Assembly: GCA_934101685.1 (NCBI GenBank)
Contig: CAKORZ010000041.1
Coordinates: 1 to 12,669 of the forward strand
From: an uncultured Bacilli bacterium
GTDB lineage: Bacteria; Bacillota_I; Bacilli_A; RFN20; DUOF01
Direction: 5' to 3'
Length of the DNA: 12,669 nucleotides
Shown here: piece by piece, positions 7,961 to 12,669 of the stretch
Layout of the letters: the number at the start of each line of letters is the position of its first letter
Numbering within the stretch: position 1 is the stretch's first letter
Made by a program: the position numbers and the translations under genes
The notes under the pieces: generated by a model
Seen by the model: only the letters and a program-made list of their open reading frames with translations
What the model was told of the DNA's origin: nothing
Databases searched by the model: none

Positions 7961-9764
7961 TTTTTACCCTCCTAAAAATTAGTGCACCAAATGATGGTAA
8001 CTTTATATTCATAGCAAAATCTTGATTATGTAAACTTTTCTTCTTAGTAACATAGAAATCATTACTTGGATTAGTATTCCCACCATACTTTACATCATCA
8101 CTATTTAATACTTCTTCATAATATCCATATTGAGGAACACCAATTTCATATTTTTCATATGATACTGGAGTCATATTTAATACAACTACGATATATTCAT
8201 TACGATATTTTCTATAATAAGTAAATACACTTTGTCTTTTATTATCTACCATCATCCATCCAAATCCATTATCTGTATAATCAGCTTTATATAAAGGTTT
8301 TTCATCAACATATAGTTTCATTAAATCTTTCATATATTCATTAAATTGTTTATGCAATGGATAATCTAGTAAAAACCAATCTATTTCTCTTTTATAATCC
8401 CATTCAATAAATTGCGCTATTTCATTTCCCATAAATGATAACTTTTTACCTGGATGAGTGTACATATAAGCATATAGTAATCTAGCTTGTTTAAATTTAT
8501 CTTCATAACTTCCCCACATTTTATCAATAATAGATTTTTTACCATGAACTACTTCATCATGGCTTAAAGGTAATAAAAATCTTTCACTAAAATAATAATG
8601 CATTGAGAAAGTTATTAAATTATGGTTATGTTTTCTATAAATTGGATCTAATGAAAAATATTTTAAAGTATCATTCATCCATCCCAAATCCCATTTATAA
8701 TCATATCCTAAGCAACCATCCTTAACACTTCCACATACATGAGGGAAACTAGTAGAATCTTCAGCAATTAACATAACACTAGGATATGCTTCTCCTATCA
8801 TTGTATTCATTCTTTTTATAAACTCTAATGATCCATTAATAATTCCTCTATCACTATTTCCATCATAATAAAGCATATTACTAACAGCATCAAATCTAAC
8901 TCCATCAAAATGGAAATATTCTAAGAAATAACTAACACATGACATAAGATAACTTCTAACAGGATCTCTACCTAAATCAAAACTAGGACTTCCCCATTGA
9001 CTAAATTTCAAATCGTTATCATATCCATATACTTGAGTTCCATCAAAATCTAGTAATCCATATGAATCACAAGCAAAATGAACGCAAACAAAATCCATTA
9101 TTACTCCAATATTATTTTGATGCAAATAATCTATTAAATACATTAATTGTTTAGGATTACCATAACGACTAGTAACACTATAAAAACCGCTTACTTGATA
9201 TCCCCATGATTCATCAATAGGATGCTCTAAAACTGGCATAAACTCTACATGTGTGTAATTATGCTCTTTTAAATGCTTACATAAAATAGGAGCTAATCTT
9301 TCATAATCTATAAATTCTTCACCATCTATTTTAACAAAACTTCCAATATGCATTTCATATATATTCATTGGAGTATCAAAGTTTTTAGTTCTCTTACTCA
9401 TCCATCTAGCATCATGCCAAGGATAATCTTCTACATTAAAATATCTAGAATTATGTGCAGGTCTTTTTTCCATTAAAAATGAATATGGATCTATTTTTTC
9501 AATCCACTTATTATCTTTAGTTAATATATTATAAAAATATGAATCATATTCATTAACATTTTTTAATTTAATTTCATATATTCCTGCATCACTGATTTTA
9601 ACCATTTTATAACCTTGCCAATTAGTAAAATTACCTTTTATTTCTACTTCTTTAGCACATGGAGCATACACTCTAAAAATAACTTCATCATCTAATTTAT
9701 GCGCTCCAAAAAACTTATAGGAATCTAAACTATAGCCATGTAAGAAACTTTCATAATTAATCAT
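7953..9764 (-). CDS. glgB: 1,4-alpha-glucan (glycogen) branching enzyme
   Basis: A 603-residue GH13 branching enzyme that cuts an alpha-1,4 chain and re-attaches it by an alpha-1,6 bond. An N-terminal CBM48 module (about 20-105, with VYAP and GNFTNW) precedes the catalytic barrel. YEMHIGSF (136-143) opens the barrel. D292 in FDGVRFDAV is the nucleophile, E335 in LIAEDST the acid/base, and D403 in LSHDEVVHGK the third acid. An all-beta C-terminal domain ends the protein. The extra N1 module of long branching enzymes is absent. Region I reads DFVCVHF, where DWVPAHF is usual, but D224 and H229 are kept. The ATG follows SD AAGGAG (spacing seven), which overlaps the pullulanase stop region. It is the second gene of the operon and cytosolic. 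Confidence 0.96.
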   Translation of the reverse strand: MINYESFLHGYSLDSYKFFGAHKLDDEVIFRVYAPCAKEVEIKGNFTNWQGYKMVKISDAGIYEIKLKNVNEYDSYFYNILTKDNKWIEKIDPYSFLMEKRPAHNSRYFNVEDYPWHDARWMSKRTKNFDTPMNIYEMHIGSFVKIDGEEFIDYERLAPILCKHLKEHNYTHVEFMPVLEHPIDESWGYQVSGFYSVTSRYGNPKQLMYLIDYLHQNNIGVIMDFVCVHFACDSYGLLDFDGTQVYGYDNDLKFSQWGSPSFDLGRDPVRSYLMSCVSYFLEYFHFDGVRFDAVSNMLYYDGNSDRGIINGSLEFIKRMNTMIGEAYPSVMLIAEDSTSFPHVCGSVKDGCLGYDYKWDLGWMNDTLKYFSLDPIYRKHNHNLITFSMHYYFSERFLLPLSHDEVVHGKKSIIDKMWGSYEDKFKQARLLYAYMYTHPGKKLSFMGNEIAQFIEWDYKREIDWFLLDYPLHKQFNEYMKDLMKLYVDEKPLYKADYTDNGFGWMMVDNKRQSVFTYYRKYRNEYIVVVLNMTPVSYEKYEIGVPQYGYYEEVLNSDDVKYGGNTNPSNDFYVTKKKSLHNQDFAMNIKLPSFGALIFRRVKNV

Positions 9765-9776
9765 AACACTACTCCT

Positions 9777-11669
9777 TTACTTCTTATAAATTACTAAATC
9801 ATACTTTTCTAGATTATTCTTATTAGTAGTTAATAATACTTCCTTATCTTCTACCTTTATATTTTTATTAGACATATTAATAACAACACTCAAATTATTA
9901 CTATCTAAATAAATAACATTATTATCATTCTTATATTTATATTCTATATCAAATAAATGATGTTTTTCTCTTATCTTAATCATTTTTTCTACTAAATTAA
10001 CTTCCTTACTATACTTATATAATTTATTCCAATCAAAAGTATTAATATCATCTAATTTAGCATATGAATTTTCACATCCCTTTTTAGTTCTAAAAAACTC
10101 TTGCCCTGAATGGAAAAAAGCATATCCATTACTAAGTAAAATAATAAGATTTTTAAAAGTTTGCCTTTTAATACACAACTTTTCATCTCTTAATTCAACA
10201 TATTTTTGTAAATCATAATATGTATAATTATCATGACATTCTAAATAATTAATACTCTGATTATAATTAAAAATAATGTTACTATTACTCTCATAGTTTC
10301 CTCTTATTACATTTTCTCCTAAATAATCATATTTTAAACTTTCTCTATAATAATCATTAAAGAAACCTATATTTTTCATTTTACTAGCATTATTAATTAT
10401 AGCTTTATCATCATCACTCATTAAGCAAGGCATATTCCATCCTTCACCATAAATAAAAATATTTTCTTTAATATTTCTCAATTCATTATATATATCATTC
10501 ATTGTTTCGTAATTTATAATTCCCATTAAATCAAATCTAAAGCCATCTACATTATATAAATTAACCCATCTTTTACAAATATCTATAAAAAATCTTTTAA
10601 CCATAGGGGCACTGCTATCAATATCAAACCCGCAATAACTACCATTACTAATCTTATTATTTTCCATTAAATAAGCATAATAAGGAACTATTAGATTATA
10701 AAGATTATCTTCTCTGTTTTCTATATGACTAAACACCATATCAATAGTAACCTTTATTCCTCTACTATGTAATTTATTTATCATCTCTTTACATTCATTA
10801 ACAACACTATAAGGATTTTCTAGATTATAAACATAATTAGGATGACATACACCATACATATATGGATTATAACCCCAATTATAAAAATCGCTTGAATTGT
10901 ATACATCACCATTAAAATAATTAATAGGCATAAATTGAACATATTCTATTCCTAAATTATCTAAATAATCTATACTCTCTTCATCAACTACTCCTAAAAA
11001 CTTACCTTTATATTTAAAGGCTTTAGAACTAGAAAAATCTCTAATACTAGTTTCATAAATAGTTTTACTTTTTTTTGAATTTTTAAGATTTTCTGTTTTC
11101 ACTAATTCATTTAAATCAATAACTACACATGCACTTTGACTAAAATTATATGAATAAGCATAAGGATCCATTACTTTAGAATATTTACCATTATTTTTCA
11201 CAATAAAATAATATTCACATTTATTTAAATCTCCCATTACTTCATATTTAAAAATATTATTATATCTTTTCATCTTATAATAAGAATCATTCACTACTAA
11301 TATAACATCGCTACTAACTGGTGCCCATATACTAAAAGAAGTGCTATCTTTACTATACTCATATCCTAATTTTTCATCTGTATAAGTATTTTTTCTAAAT
11401 TTTTCACTTTTAGTAATATATCTATACTCTAATAAAATTTTATATCCATAATCATCAACAAGATAATATTCTTTTCCTAATTCCATATCCTCTTGTAAAA
11501 CAATAGAATACTCATTATATTTTTCATTTGAATTAACAAAGTTTAAATTACCTAATTTTACTGGTCCATATTCTGTAAGCAAATACAATGAATTTATTTT
11601 ACCTTCATAATAGTTCTTACCTACATAAACTGTTATTTTGCTATAAGAATCTAAATATGCTTTTATCAT
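9777..11669 (-). CDS. pulA: Type I pullulanase (glycogen debranching, GH13), cytosolic
   Basis: A 630-residue GH13 enzyme hydrolysing alpha-1,6 branch bonds. The type I pullulanase signature is visible as YNWGYNPY (263-270). Region I is DMVFSH (310-315), region II GFRFD with nucleophile D380, region III YGEGWNM with acid E409, and region IV ECHDN with D480. An N-terminal beta region (1-95) and a CBM48-like module (about 100-185) precede the barrel, and a short beta domain ends the protein. There is no signal peptide, so it acts inside the cell on glycogen limit dextrins rather than on external pullulan. SD GAGGTG precedes the ATG. It is the first gene of the operon, with glgB 12 bases downstream. 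Region I has serine where family members usually have asparagine (VYNH), and overall divergence is high. Isoamylase/GlgX is less likely given the YNWGY motif. Confidence 0.92.
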   Translation of the reverse strand: MIKAYLDSYSKITVYVGKNYYEGKINSLYLLTEYGPVKLGNLNFVNSNEKYNEYSIVLQEDMELGKEYYLVDDYGYKILLEYRYITKSEKFRKNTYTDEKLGYEYSKDSTSFSIWAPVSSDVILVVNDSYYKMKRYNNIFKYEVMGDLNKCEYYFIVKNNGKYSKVMDPYAYSYNFSQSACVVIDLNELVKTENLKNSKKSKTIYETSIRDFSSSKAFKYKGKFLGVVDEESIDYLDNLGIEYVQFMPINYFNGDVYNSSDFYNWGYNPYMYGVCHPNYVYNLENPYSVVNECKEMINKLHSRGIKVTIDMVFSHIENREDNLYNLIVPYYAYLMENNKISNGSYCGFDIDSSAPMVKRFFIDICKRWVNLYNVDGFRFDLMGIINYETMNDIYNELRNIKENIFIYGEGWNMPCLMSDDDKAIINNASKMKNIGFFNDYYRESLKYDYLGENVIRGNYESNSNIIFNYNQSINYLECHDNYTYYDLQKYVELRDEKLCIKRQTFKNLIILLSNGYAFFHSGQEFFRTKKGCENSYAKLDDINTFDWNKLYKYSKEVNLVEKMIKIREKHHLFDIEYKYKNDNNVIYLDSNNLSVVINMSNKNIKVEDKEVLLTTNKNNLEKYDLVIYKK

Positions 11670-11688
11670 TGTCTCACCTCATTATTAA

Positions 11689-11697
11689 AGTATACCA
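11689..11697 (-). promoter_or_regulatory. Extended -10 promoter of the pulA-glgB-glgP-peptidase operon
   Basis: The minus strand reads TGG followed by TATACT, an extended -10 (TGn plus a five-of-six match to TATAAT), about 20 bases before the pulA ATG. The leader carries SD GAGGTG. No good -35 is seen at 17-18 bases, which is common for extended -10 promoters. I see no operator or catabolite-response palindrome close by. Confidence 0.6.
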
Positions 11698-11816
11698 AAA
11701 AATACAATTTTCAGTATCTATTGCTAATCTTTTTTTATTCAATTTTAAAGTATTTATTTCCTTTTTAAATTTTTAATTTAAAGTCATAATTAATTTCTTA
11801 ATTTAATAGTTTTTAT

Positions 11817-11844
11817 TGTTAAATTATTTAAATAAAGTTAAAAT
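11817..11844 (+). promoter_or_regulatory. Candidate promoter of the YcxB-like gene
   Basis: TTGTTA (11817-11822) and TAAAAT (11839-11844) are separated by 17 bases upstream of the SD. The implied start point would fall almost on the SD, giving a near-leaderless message. The 194-base gap between the divergent genes is nearly all A/T, so this match could be chance. I see no other structure in that gap besides the two promoters and SD sites. Confidence 0.3.
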
Positions 11845-11850
11845 TGTATT

Positions 11851-11856
11851 GGAGGG
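11851..11856 (+). promoter_or_regulatory. Shine-Dalgarno GGAGGG fixing a TTG start
   Basis: GGAGGG is followed by seven bases and then TTG at 11864-11866. The strong match and ideal spacing support TTG initiation for the YcxB-like gene. No ATG or GTG start with a comparable SD is seen nearby in that frame. Confidence 0.75.
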
Positions 11857-11863
11857 ATAAAAA

Positions 11864-12436
11864 TTGAATAAAAGTATTGAAAAAAGTTTTAATAGTAAAT
11901 TAACTAAAAAAGATTATTTTTTATATTTAATTAATCGTAACACGTTCATTTTAGTGTCACCATTAATTATATTAGCATTAATTGTTGTCTTTATCTTCAT
12001 GGTTAAAAAGGATGGCTTTCAAAAAGGAGATATCTTATATCTATTACCTATACTTCTATTTGCTCTTAGCTATATTCAAATGAATAGCGCAGTAAATAAA
12101 GCAATTAAAGCTAATGATAAATCAGATGATTTAAAAGTCATTTTAGAGGAAAAGAAATATAAAGAAATAACTTCAAATGGTGAAAATTCATTAGAATATA
12201 ATAAATTCCATTCTTACTATGAAAGTAAAAATTATTATTACTTATATGTAGATAAAATTAACGCTCTTATATTACCAAAAAGAGAATTCACAACTGATGA
12301 ATTAAATACTATTAATGGATATTTTGAAAAATCAATAAAGAAAACATCAATATTTAATTTTAGAAACATTCTTGGTGCAATATTAAGTGTTGGTTTAATA
12401 GTTAGTATAGTTATATTAATTGTTTCAATGTTTTAA
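11864..12436 (+). CDS. Membrane protein with YcxB-like domain, function unknown
   Basis: A 190-residue protein starting at TTG behind a strong SD. Two N-terminal hydrophobic helices (about 27-47 and 57-73) form a hairpin. A soluble segment follows with a YcxB-like pattern at about 108-156: paired tyrosines (SYYESKNYYYLYV), then ALILPKREFT and an acidic helix. A third hydrophobic helix (about 168-189) ends the protein. YcxB itself is normally described with the helix hairpin and soluble part, so the C-terminal helix is a possible extension. Lysine-rich ends suggest the N-terminus is cytoplasmic. It is divergent from the glycogen operon and convergent with the cyclase gene, with its own terminator, so it is monocistronic. 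Family assignment is from recalled motif pattern and is tentative; no biochemical role is known to me. Confidence 0.75.
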   Translation: MNKSIEKSFNSKLTKKDYFLYLINRNTFILVSPLIILALIVVFIFMVKKDGFQKGDILYLLPILLFALSYIQMNSAVNKAIKANDKSDDLKVILEEKKYKEITSNGENSLEYNKFHSYYESKNYYYLYVDKINALILPKREFTTDELNTINGYFEKSIKKTSIFNFRNILGAILSVGLIVSIVILIVSMF

Positions 12437-12455
12437 AAATCATATATTTAAAACT

Positions 12456-12484
12456 AAAAGGTTGTAATAAAAGCAACCTTTTTT
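12456..12484 (+). terminator. Rho-independent terminator after the YcxB-like gene
   Basis: Stem AAAAGGTTG (12456-12464) pairs with CAACCTTTT (12474-12482) around a nine-base loop, followed by a T run through 12484. It lies about 20 bases after the stop. On the opposite strand the same hairpin is followed by TTTTAGTTTT, so it could also act as a backup for minus-strand transcripts. Confidence 0.85.
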
Positions 12485-12489
12485 ATTAT

Positions 12490-12514
12490 AAAAAAAGGAT
12501 TTTTTCAAATCCTT
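12490..12514 (-). terminator. Rho-independent terminator after the cyclase gene
   Basis: Stem AAGGATTT (12495-12502) and AAATCCTT (12507-12514) has a four-base loop. On the minus strand it is followed by a run of seven T (12490-12496). The hairpin includes part of the stop codon (12513-12515), so termination comes directly after the gene. Confidence 0.85.
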
Positions 12515-12669
12515 ATTTTTCTAATTCTTCTCTAAATGTTTGTAAGAAGTTTTCTCTATTTACTGCAACTAATTCTCCATCAATTGCAAGCGATATTCTT
12601 CCAGTTTCTTCACTAACTACTACAGTAACAGCATCACATACTTCACTAATACCAAGGGAAGCTCTGTGT
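12513..12669 (-). CDS. cdaA: Diadenylate cyclase (CdaA-like), C-terminal end only (partial)
   Basis: Only the last 51 codons are in the window. They read HRASLGISEV, then DAVTVVVSEETGRISLAI and a charged tail ending in FREELEK. This matches the end of the DisA_N catalytic domain, which joins two ATP into cyclic di-AMP. The HR at the edge would be the end of the RHR motif that contacts ATP, and the one base visible from the previous codon fits Arg. The membrane helices expected for CdaA lie outside, so CdaA cannot be fully told from CdaS or CdaM; CdaA is the common form in Bacillota. The gene ends in an immediate terminator, so no cdaR or glmM follows it as in the usual Bacillota operon. The tail after the domain is short. 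Confidence 0.85.
   Translation of the reverse strand, partial: HRASLGISEVCDAVTVVVSEETGRISLAIDGELVAVNRENFLQTFREELEK

Noticed and set aside
11588..11776. Plus-strand 62-codon frame crossing the pulA start and promoter
   Set aside because: It overlaps the pulA N-terminus and promoter antisense, has low-complexity F/L/N composition and no SD.
11670..11863. Riboswitch or small RNA in the divergent gap
   Set aside because: The 194 bases are almost entirely A/T with no stable stem or conserved motif. Only promoter and SD elements can be argued for.
1..12669. Mollicutes-type recoding of TGA to Trp
   Set aside because: Trp codons checked are TGG and conserved proteins are full length without in-frame TGA. 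TGA at 2313-2315 merely closes the alternative frame upstream of the junction.
1..12669. tRNA, rRNA, insertion sequence or prophage genes
   Set aside because: I found no tRNA-like cloverleaf, rRNA stretch, transposase or integrase motif, or terminal inverted repeats on either strand.

Overview
The window is very AT-rich and uses the standard genetic code: Trp is TGG throughout and no long conserved frame needs TGA read as Trp. The gene families are cytosolic glycogen enzymes, an M42 aminopeptidase, a DisA_N diadenylate cyclase and BspA-type leucine-rich repeat proteins. Together with strong Shine-Dalgarno (SD) sites and GTG/TTG starts, this suggests a low-GC Bacillota, probably an uncultured gut-type lineage of Bacilli/Erysipelotrichia or a Mollicutes relative. 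The lineage is inference; there is no rRNA here.

Layout. (1) 1-4360, minus strand: two tandem paralogous leucine-rich repeat (LRR) genes. The promoter-distal one runs off the left edge (532 codons visible, no stop). The upstream one is a 691-codon LRR frame. The rest of its natural C-terminus continues in the -1 frame as far as 1611. The two frames overlap at a run of six A (2292-2297) that reads A AAA AAU in the zero frame, one codon before a UAG. This is either a slippery recoding site, a homopolymer indel/phase-variable site, or a sequencing error; joined, the protein would be about 916 residues. (2) 4427-11669, minus strand: a tight four-gene operon, type I pullulanase - glycogen branching enzyme (GlgB) - glycogen phosphorylase (GlgP) - M42 aminopeptidase. 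It starts at an extended -10 promoter and ends in a rho-independent terminator that overlaps the last stop codon. (3) 11864-12436, plus strand: a divergent TTG-started membrane protein with a YcxB-like segment. (4) 12437-12512: two hairpin terminators back to back between convergent genes. (5) 12513-12669, minus strand: the last 51 codons of a diadenylate cyclase (CdaA-like).

How the genes fit together: GlgP shortens the outer chains of glycogen to glucose-1-phosphate, the pullulanase removes the alpha-1,6 stubs, and GlgB makes branches, so the operon covers glycogen turnover and remodelling. The synthesis genes glgC/glgD/glgA are not in the window. The peptidase is probably a co-transcribed housekeeping enzyme with no visible mechanistic link. 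The most notable part is the LRR pair: its 45-residue double-repeat unit varies in copy number between paralogs (6 versus 8 full units), and the interrupted C-terminal domain has an unknown function.
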